This document shows, piece after piece, positions 1 through 8,024 of a stretch of DNA of 64,000 bases (positions are counted from its first letter, which is position 1; every line of letters starts with the position of its first letter). Under the pieces are notes generated by a model. The model did no database searches and was not told the DNA's origin. It saw only the letters and a program-made list of their open reading frames with translations. A program made the translations under genes and the position numbers. The DNA is from CBDHDN01 sp965261585 (GTDB lineage Bacteria; Pseudomonadota; Alphaproteobacteria; UBA6615), in assembly GCA_965261585.1 (NCBI GenBank), contig CBDHDN010000078.1:10055-74054 (forward strand), in the 5' to 3' direction.

Positions 1-1887
1 TTCGCGGCGATCGACTTGAACGGCGACAGTCGCCTGTTGTACGCCCTTCTGCTCGACGGCCGCATCCCCGTGCGCAGCCGGGTGATGACGACACTGCAAG
101 AGGCCTCGCTGGACACGGTCGTGCGGCCAGTCCAATGGGGTAGCGTCGGCTGGCCCGGTGCCGGCGAGCGCCGGCTTGCGATCCTGTGTACGCACCCCGG
201 CGGCGCGCGGCTTGTCGCCAGCAAAGAGGAAACGTTCGAGCCTGTTCCGGCGAGCCGTCTCATTGCCAACTATGCAAAGCCCCTGACCGCCAGTCTGAAG
301 GAAATGTCGGATTGTCGGGTGGCCCATCGCGCCGTGCGCCTGACCAACCTGTTCCGCCGCAGCGCCGACGGGGTCCTCGTGTTTGGCGAGTGTTTCAGCA
401 GCCCGCCGGGTTGCCATCAGCCCGTCGTCTATGAGCCCATCGAGCGCGCCCTGGCGCACCCACAGGCCCGCGGCGACGGCTCGGTCATTGACGACCTCTA
501 TGCCCTCGGCGTGACGCTTCTAGGGTTGTCTGCCGGGCGGACTCCGTTGATCGAGTACGGCGATCAACAGATCATCGAGGCCAGGCTGGCCAAGGGGAGT
601 TTTGCCGTCCTGACCAGCGGCATCTGGATGCCGCAGGAGCTGGCCGAGGCGCTTCGCGGCCTGTTGCGCGATGATCCAGCCGAACGATGGGACTTGGACC
701 AGGTCGAGGCCTGGCTGAGCGGCCGCCGCCGCCACATGGTGGTTCCCAACAACGAGTTTCGGGCCGAGCTGCCGTTTCGGTTCGGCGGGGTGATGCACTA
801 TAACCCGCGCGGGCTGGCGGTGGCGCTGAACGACAATTGGACGACGGCGGTCGACATCGCCCGGTCCGGCAAGCTGCTGGAGTGGGCCCGACGCAGCCTC
901 AAGGACCAGCAATGCGCGGAAGCCCTGGCTGAGGTCACCCAAAGCAAGGGCGGGCCGCGGCTCATCAACGACGACCTGCTGGTGGCGCGCACGCTGATCG
1001 CGCTCGATCCGGCGGCGCCGATTCGATACGACGGCTTCAGCGTCATGCCCGACGGCTTCGGCCCGGCGTTCGCGTTTGCGATCGAGGGCCAGACCGCGGC
1101 GCGTGCCCTGATCGGTATCTTCCAGGGCATGCTGCCCGGCTACTGGATGCGGCTGCAGGCAAACCGCGACACGGCGATCGCTACCGCCCAAGACTACGCC
1201 GCGAATATCGGCCGCTATCTGGGCCAGACCGCGCCGGGGGTTCACCTGGAGCGCTGTCTGTATGAGCTCAACCCGATCTACCCATGCCGCAGCGGCCTCG
1301 TGGCCGACGCGGTCGTCGCCGACCTGTTGAGCCTGCTGGAGGCGCTCGACGCCGGTGCCGGTGGCAAGTCCGCCCAGGGGGATCGCCATGTGCTGGCCTT
1401 CCTGGCCGCTCGCTTACCGGGCGGTGTCGACATGTCGCTTACGAAGATGGCCAGCGGCAGTCCTGCCGAACAGATGCTGGGCTTCTTACGGTTGCTCGCC
1501 GAAGCGCAGGAGAAGGCGGGCGCGGCGAAGCTGCCGAAACTGTGCAAGGCCTTCGCGGCAAACCTCAAGCCTGTCGTGCTGTCGTACCGCAATCGCCAGC
1601 TCAGGGTGCGCATGCAGCAGGCAATCGAGCGAGCCGCCGGTGACGGTTCGCTCCGTGGTCTGCTGGCCATCGTCAACAGGACCAGCGAGCGTGAGACCGA
1701 CGCGGCCGGCTACCGCGCCGCGCGTGTTCGCTACGGTAGACTCCGATTCGCGCTCCAGCTGCTGCGGCAAGCGGAGAGCCGGCGCGACGCGGACGCGCTG
1801 AAACTCGGACACAAGCTCGCCGCCTATGTGTCGGGCGTCATATGTGCCGTCGCGACGACGGTCATCATCATGCAGGCACTGGGGTAG
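1..1887 (+). CDS. Pseudokinase-like membrane-anchored protein (5' partial)
   Basis: The reading frame is open from base 1, so the true start lies upstream and at least 628 residues are seen. Around residues 100-185 it resembles the C-lobe of a Ser/Thr kinase. HRAVRLTNLF sits where the HRD...N catalytic loop is expected, and DDLYALGVTLLGLSAGR matches the subdomain IX pattern SDIYSLGV. The catalytic Asp of HRD and a DFG motif are missing, so I read it as a pseudokinase. The C-terminus is a single hydrophobic helix (VICAVATTVIIMQAL), suggesting tail anchoring in the inner membrane. The next gene starts 6 bases downstream and also encodes a membrane protein, so the two probably formed an operon. 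The kinase fold is my inference; the substrate and role are unknown. Confidence 0.6.
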   Translation, partial: FAAIDLNGDSRLLYALLLDGRIPVRSRVMTTLQEASLDTVVRPVQWGSVGWPGAGERRLAILCTHPGGARLVASKEETFEPVPASRLIANYAKPLTASLKEMSDCRVAHRAVRLTNLFRRSADGVLVFGECFSSPPGCHQPVVYEPIERALAHPQARGDGSVIDDLYALGVTLLGLSAGRTPLIEYGDQQIIEARLAKGSFAVLTSGIWMPQELAEALRGLLRDDPAERWDLDQVEAWLSGRRRHMVVPNNEFRAELPFRFGGVMHYNPRGLAVALNDNWTTAVDIARSGKLLEWARRSLKDQQCAEALAEVTQSKGGPRLINDDLLVARTLIALDPAAPIRYDGFSVMPDGFGPAFAFAIEGQTAARALIGIFQGMLPGYWMRLQANRDTAIATAQDYAANIGRYLGQTAPGVHLERCLYELNPIYPCRSGLVADAVVADLLSLLEALDAGAGGKSAQGDRHVLAFLAARLPGGVDMSLTKMASGSPAEQMLGFLRLLAEAQEKAGAAKLPKLCKAFAANLKPVVLSYRNRQLRVRMQQAIERAAGDGSLRGLLAIVNRTSERETDAAGYRAARVRYGRLRFALQLLRQAESRRDADALKLGHKLAAYVSGVICAVATTVIIMQALG

Positions 1888-2029
1888 GGCGCCGTGGCGC
1901 GGGCGCAGACCAAGGCCAAGCGGGCCCGCGCGCCCGCACGCGACGCCGCGACGCGCCTAGTCATCGTGCTGAGCGTTGCCGTGGTGCTGGCGATTGCAAC
2001 GCCGGCGTCGGTCATCCTAGTGCACTGAC

Positions 2030-3076
2030 TCAGACAGAAGGTACAGGCAGGCGGTGAAGTTTGGCGAGGATGGTGTCTGCGGATTTGGTCCAGACGAAGG
2101 GCTTGGGATCATTGTTGTGCTCGTCAATGTAACGGTTGATGGCGGCCTGGAGGTCGACTATCGAGTGGAAGGTGCCGCGCTTGAGCCGCCGGCGCGTGAG
2201 GACAGAGAAGAAGCCCTCGACGGCGTTGAGCCAGGAGGCGGAGGTTGGGGTGAAGTGGAACACCCATCGGGGATGACGCGCCAGCCAGGCGCGGACCTTG
2301 GGATGCTTGTGGGCGGCGTAGTTGTCGAGGATGACGTGGATGACCTTGCCGGCCGGCACTTGGCGCTCGATCGCGCCGAGGAAGCGGATGAACTCCTGAT
2401 GGCGATGTCGCTGCATGTTGCGGCCGATGACGGCGCCGTCGAGGACGCTGAGCGCGGCGAACAAGGTGGTCGTGCCGTTTCGCTTGTAGTCGTGGGTCAT
2501 GGTGCCGCACTTGCCGGGTTTCATCGGCAGCCCTGGCTGGGTCCGGTCGAGGGCCTGGATCTGGCTTTTCTCATCGATCGACAGCACCACGGCATGGCTG
2601 GGCGGATCCATGTAGCGGCCGACGATGTCCTCGACCTTCTCGGCGAAGGCGGGGTCGTTGGAGCGCTTGAAGGTGCGGATGCGGTGCGGCTGCAAACGGT
2701 GGCCTTGCCAGATGCGCTGAACCGAGCGCAGGGAGATGCCGACGACCTCGGCCACCGCGCGGCCGGTCCAGTGGGTCGTCTCGCCCGGCGGCTCGGAGCA
2801 AGCCAGCGCCAACACTTGGGCCACGGTTGCCGTCGGCAGCGGCGGCGTGCCCGGCGGCCGGGTCTTGTCGCGCAACAGACCCTCGATGCCTTCCTCGGCG
2901 TAGCGCCGCTGCCAGCGCCAGACCGCCGGGCGGCTGACGCCGACGCGGCGCGCCACATCGAGAACCGGAAGTCGCTCCGCCGAATGCAACACGACCCGGG
3001 CCCGCTGAACGTGCTTCAACGGCCGGCTACGATCACCGACGACGGCGGTCAGTCGCACGCGGTCGCACGCGGTCAT
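2030..3076 (-). CDS. IS630 family transposase, N-terminus altered by 10-bp duplication
   Basis: This is a DDE transposase. The N-terminal half is a winged-helix/HTH DNA-binding region (VGVSRPAVWRWQRRYAEEG). The C-terminal catalytic half shows LSIDEKSQ, VILDNYAAHK and SWLNAVEGFFSVL, carrying the D, D and E residues. It is 348 residues against 356 in the second copy. A 10-bp tandem duplication at 3052-3071 shifts the first codons, so the normal start (MAQEVCVIVG...) is out of frame and translation would have to begin at an internal ATG (MTACDRVRL). The catalytic part is intact, so the protein may still work, but its translation signal has changed. Confidence 0.85.
   Translation of the reverse strand: MTACDRVRLTAVVGDRSRPLKHVQRARVVLHSAERLPVLDVARRVGVSRPAVWRWQRRYAEEGIEGLLRDKTRPPGTPPLPTATVAQVLALACSEPPGETTHWTGRAVAEVVGISLRSVQRIWQGHRLQPHRIRTFKRSNDPAFAEKVEDIVGRYMDPPSHAVVLSIDEKSQIQALDRTQPGLPMKPGKCGTMTHDYKRNGTTTLFAALSVLDGAVIGRNMQRHRHQEFIRFLGAIERQVPAGKVIHVILDNYAAHKHPKVRAWLARHPRWVFHFTPTSASWLNAVEGFFSVLTRRRLKRGTFHSIVDLQAAINRYIDEHNNDPKPFVWTKSADTILAKLHRLPVPSV
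3052..3071. repeat. 10-bp direct tandem duplication inside IS630 copy 1
   Basis: The unit gtcgcacgcg occurs twice in a row here and only once at the equivalent place in the other copy. Because 10 is not a multiple of 3, it shifts the frame near the transposase N-terminus. Confidence 0.9.
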
Positions 3077-3611
3077 CGGCTCCTACAATCACACAGACTT
3101 CCTGAGCCATGATCGCAGAATCGCACGATCACATGCCTTTGTGAATCATATGTCTGCGTCAGTCCACTAGCGATGGGGCCTCTGCCGACACTCGTTGCCT
3201 ACCTCACCGACCGCGACCCGGAGGGTTACGCGGCGTTCACGGTCGGCGGGTTCAGTTTTGCGGCGCTGGTGCCGTTCCTGCTGATCTTCTGGGAGGGGCC
3301 GCACACGTTGAACGCGGCGCTGGCGATCACCATCGACGTGACGACGCTGGTCGTCGTCTATGTCGCCGCCGCGATCGGCTGGGTACTGTATTTCTGGATG
3401 CCGGCGGTTGCCGCCGTCTATCTGAAGATGTCCGCCGAATCGCGGACACAGAACATGCAGCGCGAGCAGGAGCAGCTGATCAAGGAGTGGGGTCAGGGCC
3501 TAAAGGAAGAGGACGCCGAGCCGCAGCCGCCGGGCGCCAAGCCAAAGGCGCGGCCGGCCGGTCGGACCCCAGCCCGGCAGTCCGCCCGGGCGGTGCGGCA
3601 GCGGAGCGCCG

Positions 3612-4505
3612 TCAAGCAGCGCCCAGGCGCTGGTCGATCGCCAGGTTCTTGATCGCCTTCTGTAACTTTTCGAAGGCGCGGACCTCGATCTGACGCACGC
3701 GCTCGCGACTGATGTCGTACTGCTGACTCAGCTCCTCCAACGTTGACGGGCTCTCCTTGAGCCGACGCTCGTTGAGGATGTGGCGCTCGCGGTCGTTGAG
3801 CGTCCGCATGGCGCGTTGCAGCAGCCGCCGGCGTTTGATCAGCTCGTCGTGCTCGGCCAGGCGGGTCTCCTGGGACTCGCTCTCATCGACCAGCCAGTCC
3901 ATCCATTCGCCGTCGCCGTCGATCCGCAGCGGCGCATTCAGCGAGTGATCCGGTGCCGCCAGCCGGCGGTTCATATCGACCACGTCGCCCTCGGAAACGT
4001 TCAGCTCGGTGGCAATCCGCTCCACGTTCTCGGGGCTCATGTCGCCCTCTTCGATCGCCTGCAACTTGCCCTTGAGGCGGCGCAGGTTGAAGAACAGCTT
4101 CTTCTGGGCCGCCGTGGTGCCCATCTTGACGAGGCTCCAGGAGTGCAGGATGTATTCCTGAATCGCGGCGCGGATCCACCACATGGCATAGGTCGCCAGC
4201 CTGAATCCACGGTCCGGGTCGAATTTCTTGACGGCCTGCATCAGCCCGACGTGGCCTTCCGAGATCAGTTCGGCCAGCGGCAGGCCATAGCCGCGATAGC
4301 CCATGGCGATCTTGGCGACCAGACGCAGGTGGCTGGTCACCAGCTTGTGCGCGGCGTCGACGTCGTCATGCTCGGCCCAGCGCTTGGCGAGCATGAACTC
4401 CTCGTTCGGCTCGAGCATCGGGAAGCGGCGAATTTCCTGCAGATAGCGCGCCAGATTCCCCTCCGGCGTGAGCTGGGGAAGACTCCGTGTCGTCGTAGTC
4501 GCCAT
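3612..4505 (-). CDS. rpoH: RNA polymerase sigma-32 factor RpoH
   Basis: This is a heat-shock sigma factor that directs RNA polymerase to chaperone and protease promoters. The 297-residue product has sigma-70 region 1.2/2 (LAELISEGHVGLMQAV, ATYAMWWIRAAIQEYIL), the RpoH-box-like segment KKLFFNLRRLKGKL, and region 4 (DISRERVRQIEVRAFEKL). ATG 4505 is chosen because AAGGAG lies about 8 bases upstream and MATTTTRSLPQL is a typical RpoH start; an in-frame ATG further upstream has no such signal. The 3' end overlaps the convergent membrane-protein gene. Being single, intact and syntenic with an rluD-like gene, it looks like the housekeeping RpoH. Confidence 0.95.
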   Translation of the reverse strand: MATTTTRSLPQLTPEGNLARYLQEIRRFPMLEPNEEFMLAKRWAEHDDVDAAHKLVTSHLRLVAKIAMGYRGYGLPLAELISEGHVGLMQAVKKFDPDRGFRLATYAMWWIRAAIQEYILHSWSLVKMGTTAAQKKLFFNLRRLKGKLQAIEEGDMSPENVERIATELNVSEGDVVDMNRRLAAPDHSLNAPLRIDGDGEWMDWLVDESESQETRLAEHDELIKRRRLLQRAMRTLNDRERHILNERRLKESPSTLEELSQQYDISRERVRQIEVRAFEKLQKAIKNLAIDQRLGAA

Positions 4506-4621
4506 CTGGTTCGTCTCCTTGGACGCGGTTGTCAGCGTAGCATCCGCCTGGAACACCGGCCAGACACAGCCCAATGATCGGCGCGTGATGTCTGCTGACG
4601 CCTCAATATATGGTGCACTGG

Positions 4622-5623
4622 TTAGAATAATTCAAATGTATCGATCAACTCGCTGATATCCTTGGGTAGCGGGCTTTCGAACGCAAGTCGCCGGCGATCG
4701 CGAGGGTGATCGAACGCGAGCCGCCGCGCGTGCAGCGCCTGATGCCCGAACTCGCTGACCGCGACCTTGGCCGGCGTCTGTGGCCCCGGCAACTGCCGCT
4801 TGCCGCCATAAACGCGGTCGCCGATCAGCGGATGGCCTCGTGCCGCCATATGGACACGGATCTGGTGCGTGCGTCCGGTCGCCAGATGACAGTCGACAAT
4901 GCTCGCCAGCGGCCCCCGCTGAGCCCGCCCGGACATCTGGGCGGGCCCCAAGGTGCGTACTACGGTGTAATAGGTTAACGCTTCCTTACCGCCACGGTGG
5001 ACGATGGCCATGCGCTTGCGGTGATGGGGATCGCGGCCGATATTGCCGACGATCTCGCCATCCGCGGGCGCCGGTACGCCCCAGACGACCGCACGGTAGG
5101 CGCGGCCGACGCTGTGCGCGGCGAACTGTTCGGCCAGCGCGGCATGGGCCTCGGCGGTCTTCGCGGCGACGAGCAAGCCACTGGTCTCCTTGTCCAGGCG
5201 ATGAACGATACCCGGCCGGCGGACCCCGCCGATCCCGGTCAGAGCCGGCCCGCAGTGGGCGATCAGGGCGTTGACCAGGGTCCGGTCCGGATTGCCGGGT
5301 GCCGGATGCACCACCAAGCCGGCCGGCTTGTCGATCACGATCACGTCGTCGTCCTCATGGACGATGGCGAGGTCCATGGCCTGGCCGGCAGGCTCGGCGG
5401 GCGCAGGTTGGGGTGTAAAAACGGCGAAAGTTTGGCCGGGTTTGACCCGGTATGAGGCCTCCAGTATCGTCCGCCCGGCGAGGCTCACGCGGCCCTCGGC
5501 AATCAGCGCCTGCAGCCGGGCACGCGACAGGCCGGTGAGCGCCGTCGCCAACATCTTGTCGAGGCGCAGGCCGGCGTCGGCCGTGGTGGCGGTGGCGGTG
5601 CGGCGACGGTCCGATGGTGCCAT
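4622..5623 (-). CDS. rluD: RluA/RluD family 23S rRNA pseudouridine synthase
   Basis: It isomerises specific uridines to pseudouridine, probably in 23S rRNA helix 69 if it is RluD. The 333-residue protein has an N-terminal S4 RNA-binding domain (LDKMLATALTGLSRARLQAL) followed by the catalytic domain with PGIVHRLDKETSGL, whose Asp is the nucleophile, and later GRTHQIRVHMA. ATG 5623 (MAPSDRRR) gives a normal family length; the frame stays open upstream but lacks conservation. It is divergent from the small membrane-protein gene at 5670 and upstream of rpoH on the same strand. RluD versus RluC/RluA specificity cannot be settled from sequence alone. Confidence 0.88.
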   Translation of the reverse strand: MAPSDRRRTATATTADAGLRLDKMLATALTGLSRARLQALIAEGRVSLAGRTILEASYRVKPGQTFAVFTPQPAPAEPAGQAMDLAIVHEDDDVIVIDKPAGLVVHPAPGNPDRTLVNALIAHCGPALTGIGGVRRPGIVHRLDKETSGLLVAAKTAEAHAALAEQFAAHSVGRAYRAVVWGVPAPADGEIVGNIGRDPHHRKRMAIVHRGGKEALTYYTVVRTLGPAQMSGRAQRGPLASIVDCHLATGRTHQIRVHMAARGHPLIGDRVYGGKRQLPGPQTPAKVAVSEFGHQALHARRLAFDHPRDRRRLAFESPLPKDISELIDTFELF

Positions 5624-5669
5624 CTGCGGGTCCCCAAGCGACGAACGCGAGCAACAGTGAACCCGGACA

Positions 5670-5948
5670 ATGGCGGCACTCAAGGCTCTCGTCATCATCA
5701 TGGCCGTTCTGATCGGGCTCGGGCTGTTGCTCGTCTTCCTGCGTATCGGCGGGGTGATCGGCGGGCCGGGCGACGATGACGCGCTCGGCCAGGTCTCGCT
5801 GGGCCTGCCGGCAGGGTGCCGCATCGCCGATATCGCCGTCGCCGATGCGCGGCTGATCGTGCGCACGGAAGGGGCGGCGGCGCCGTGCGGCGCGGTGTTC
5901 GTCATCGATCTGGCAAGCGGGGCCGTTCTCGGCACGGTTTCGCCGTGA
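5670..5948 (+). CDS. Small single-pass membrane protein (DUF6476-like)
   Basis: The 92-residue protein has one N-terminal transmembrane helix (KALVIIMAVLIGLGLLLVFL) and a small periplasmic domain ending GAVLGTVSP. Short proteins of this shape lie beside rluD/rpoH in many alphaproteobacteria, which suggests the DUF6476 group; that family name is from memory. Its stop (TGA 5946-5948) overlaps a GTG at 5945 in the threonine-aldolase frame, so the two genes are tightly coupled. Function unknown. Confidence 0.75.
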   Translation: MAALKALVIIMAVLIGLGLLLVFLRIGGVIGGPGDDDALGQVSLGLPAGCRIADIAVADARLIVRTEGAAAPCGAVFVIDLASGAVLGTVSP

Positions 5949-5974
5949 GCCGCGCGGCGGCTAAACTGGCCCGC

Positions 5975-7015
5975 GTGAACTTTCTCAGCGACAACGTCAC
6001 GGGTGCGGCGCCCGAGGTGCTGGCCGCCCTAGTCGCCGCCAACGACGGCGCCGCCATGCCCTATGGCGACGACGCGGCGACGGCCCGGGTTGAGCGCGCG
6101 CTCGCCGCGTTGTTCGAGACGGAGGTGGCGGCGTTTCCCCTGGCCACGGGCACGGCCGCCAACGCATTGGCGCTCAGCGTCATGACGCCGCCCTACGGGT
6201 CGGTCTACTGCCATCCCGACAGTCACATCATGGTCGCCGAATGCGGCGCGCCGGAGTTCTACACCGGCGGTGCCAAGCTGCTCGGCGTTCCCGGCGACGG
6301 CGGCAAGTTTGCCGCCGCCGACCTCGAGGCGCGGGTCGTGGCGCCGAAGCGCGAGGGCGTCCACCACACCCGGGCCGCCGCCGTCAGCATCACCCAAGCG
6401 AGCGAGGCGGGCACGCTCTATACGCTCGATGAGATCGCGGCGATCGCCGAGGTCGCCCATGCCCACGGCCTGACCCTACACATGGACGGTGCGCGGTTCG
6501 CCAACGCCGTCGTCGCGCTCGGCTGCAGCCCCGCCGACATGACGTGGCGGGCCGGCGTCGATGCGCTCAGCTTCGGGGCCACGAAGAACGGCGCGCTGGC
6601 GGCCGAGGCCGCCGTGTTCTTCAAGCCGGCGCTCGCCCAGACGTTCACGTACCGGCGCAAGCGCGGCGGCCATCTGCTGTCGAAGCTGCGGTTCGTGTCG
6701 GCCCAGCTGGAGGGCTATCTGGCCGACGGCGTGTGGCGGCGCAACGCCGCGCACGCCAACGCCATGGCGGCGCGCCTGGCCGCCGGCCTCGGGGCGTTGC
6801 CGGCGGTGAGGGTTGTCCATCCGGTTGAGGCCAATATGCTGTTCGTCGCCTTGCCGGAGGCGATGATCCAGGCCCTGCTGGCCGACGGCTTCGATTTCCT
6901 GTGCACCGGCGACACGACGATCCGCCTGGTCACCGCCTTCAACACGCGGGCCGAGGATGTCGATGCCTTGATCGCCGCCGTGGCACGGCACACAGGTGCC
7001 CGCGCGGCCGAGTAG
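5975..7015 (+). CDS. ltaE: Low-specificity L-threonine aldolase
   Basis: A PLP enzyme that cleaves L-threonine/allo-threonine to glycine and acetaldehyde. The 346-residue protein begins NFLSDNVTGAAPEVL, as in the family, and carries the PLP-lysine region LSFGATKNGALAAEA and the LHMDGARFANA aspartate motif. I chose GTG 5975 because conservation starts there. An alternative GTG at 5945 in the same frame overlaps the upstream stop (GTGA) and would add ten residues; neither start has a clear Shine-Dalgarno site. It is probably co-transcribed with the small membrane-protein gene. Confidence 0.88.
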   Translation: MNFLSDNVTGAAPEVLAALVAANDGAAMPYGDDAATARVERALAALFETEVAAFPLATGTAANALALSVMTPPYGSVYCHPDSHIMVAECGAPEFYTGGAKLLGVPGDGGKFAAADLEARVVAPKREGVHHTRAAAVSITQASEAGTLYTLDEIAAIAEVAHAHGLTLHMDGARFANAVVALGCSPADMTWRAGVDALSFGATKNGALAAEAAVFFKPALAQTFTYRRKRGGHLLSKLRFVSAQLEGYLADGVWRRNAAHANAMAARLAAGLGALPAVRVVHPVEANMLFVALPEAMIQALLADGFDFLCTGDTTIRLVTAFNTRAEDVDALIAAVARHTGARAAE

Positions 7016-7051
7016 CGGGATGGCGCCGATTCCATGCAAGTGCGAAACGCT

Positions 7052-7258
7052 CTAGCAGCACGGCGCATCCTGCTGCTTTGGCGGACAGGGCACCGTGCCG
7101 TAGGAGCAGTAAACGCAGCAGTCGCCAGGCAGCGGCCGCAGCACGACGGCGCAACCGGCGCAGTCGTAGAAATACTGGCAGGCGTCCGTTGGCATCCGCT
7201 CGCTCTGGCGATGGCCGCACTGCGGACAGGTAATCGTGCTCTCGGACTGGATCGCCAT
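7052..7258 (-). CDS. GDCCVxC-type small cysteine-rich protein
   Basis: A 68-residue protein with a CPQCGH pair, a CAGC pair, the signature GDCCVYCSYG and a C-terminal Cys-Cys. This matches the small putative metal-binding family that databases call GDCCVxC domain (seleno)proteins; here the codons are ordinary Cys. ATG 7258 (MAIQSESTITC) is preferred; an ATG four codons upstream is also possible. The function of the family is unknown; the cysteine spacing suggests zinc or a related metal. It is convergent with threonine aldolase. Confidence 0.8.
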   Translation of the reverse strand: MAIQSESTITCPQCGHRQSERMPTDACQYFYDCAGCAVVLRPLPGDCCVYCSYGTVPCPPKQQDAPCC

Positions 7259-7329
7259 TGGTCCTCCCAACCGCCGGGCCGGCGGTCTTGATCTCGCGGC
7301 AGACTTCCGATAGGGACTCTACCCGCGGC

Positions 7330-7405
7330 GTCCCCTTCGTCTAGTGGCCTAGGACATCGGCCTCTCACGCCGGGAACAGGGGTTCGACTCCCCTAGGGGA
7401 CGCCA
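7330..7405 (+). tRNA. tRNA-Glu (anticodon CTC), CCA encoded
   Basis: The cloverleaf is complete. The acceptor arm gtcccct pairs with aggggac, the anticodon loop reads cctCTCac, the T-arm is caggggttcgactcccctag, and the gene ends gCCA. The accessory block begins right after it, so its 3' end is a plausible attachment site, although no second copy of the 3' end was found in the window. Confidence 0.96.
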
Positions 7406-7535
7406 GTGCTCCTTCCTAGGTGATTGATTTTACTTAATTATTTGGACAGCCTTCGGGACTGTTATCACTTGGGTTATTACATCGTGCCAGGGCAGAGTGC
7501 CCCATATCGTCAATTGCGGCCCCTCGCGGGGAACC

Positions 7536-8024
7536 TTATTCCGTCGTCCCGGCGAGGCGGTCCGCCCGACGCAAGTCGCACGCCCGCGTCCGCACGGCTC
7601 CGAGCGTTCGGCCCAGGTGCAGCGCGACCGCTGGCCAGGTGCCCAGAGGCACGCGCTCGCCTGGCGCAGCCATGTGGTCTCGAATCACGTGGTCCTCGGC
7701 CTCGGTCCATAACCCTATTTGAGTCCACAGTCCCTCGATCCCCTGCCGCTGCCGCAGGTGATGATAGCGATCGACGGCCGCCCTGTAGCTTTTGCCGAAC
7801 CTCTTTGCGACGTCGGCGAGACCGCCCGGCGCTTTTCCGTAAACCCGTTGGTCGTGGCGAGTGATTGGACAGTTCAAAAGCGCAACATCCATTTCCGCGG
7901 TCCAGCGCGAAAAGGCGGCATGGAGCGGGTCACCATGCCGGTGCGCCCGCATCCCGTGCATGCCGCACCAGACGCGGTTTGTCGCCCGCCGCTTGCACCA
8001 CTTGACTGCGCAGACTTTAGCCAC
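7536..8024 (-). CDS. Phage-type HNH-like / zinc-finger protein
   Basis: The 162-residue product starts with a CxxxWC...WCGMHGMRAHRHGDP segment, the N-terminal zinc-binding pattern common in phage HNH endonucleases. Two later stretches resemble Myb/SANT-type DNA-binding repeats (LWTEAEDHVIRDHM). The catalytic HNH triad is not obvious, so nuclease activity is uncertain. It overlaps the portal gene by 8 bases and is the last gene of the head block before tRNA-Glu. In many phages and satellites an HNH gene sits beside terminase; no terminase is left here. Confidence 0.55.
   Translation of the reverse strand: MAKVCAVKWCKRRATNRVWCGMHGMRAHRHGDPLHAAFSRWTAEMDVALLNCPITRHDQRVYGKAPGGLADVAKRFGKSYRAAVDRYHHLRQRQGIEGLWTQIGLWTEAEDHVIRDHMAAPGERVPLGTWPAVALHLGRTLGAVRTRACDLRRADRLAGTTE

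Larger units (their letters stand above)
2020..3167 (-). mobile_element. IS630-type insertion sequence, copy 1
   Basis: The element is 1148 bp and is flanked on both sides by TA (2018-2019 and 3168-3169), the usual IS630/Tc1 target. The ends are inverted repeats: the left end reads GTGCACTGACTCAGAC, and the right end read inward is the same except for one changed base at the G/C near the tip and one internal difference. It carries one transposase gene on the minus strand. It differs from the copy at 40017-41154 mainly by an extra 10 bp (3062-3071). Confidence 0.9.
1894..3652 (+). pseudogene. Small multi-pass membrane protein gene split by IS630-type element
   Basis: A GTG at 1894 opens a frame encoding MARAQTKAKRARAP and a hydrophobic helix, which is cut at 2019 by the IS. 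Joining 1894-2019 to 3170-3652 (one TA removed) restores one frame reading VILAMGPLPTLVAYL across the junction. The rebuilt protein is about 200 residues with three hydrophobic segments and a charged, Pro/Arg-rich cytoplasmic tail. It follows the pseudokinase-like gene by 6 bases. Its 3' end overlaps the convergent rpoH 3' end by 41 bases, so the last codons sit over rpoH. The downstream piece could be translated alone from ATG 3173. I do not recognise a family. Confidence 0.7.

Noticed and set aside
2054..3112. Plus-strand open frames across both IS630 copies (also 40051-41157)
   Set aside because: They are complements of the transposase gene; the minus strand has the DDE and HTH motifs.
7052..7258. 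Selenoprotein reading of the GDCCVxC gene
   Set aside because: The motif cysteines are normal Cys codons and no in-frame TGA or SECIS-like structure is needed.
7406..7535. Phage integrase or att duplication beside tRNA-Glu
   Set aside because: No recombinase gene and no second copy of the tRNA 3' end were found in the window.
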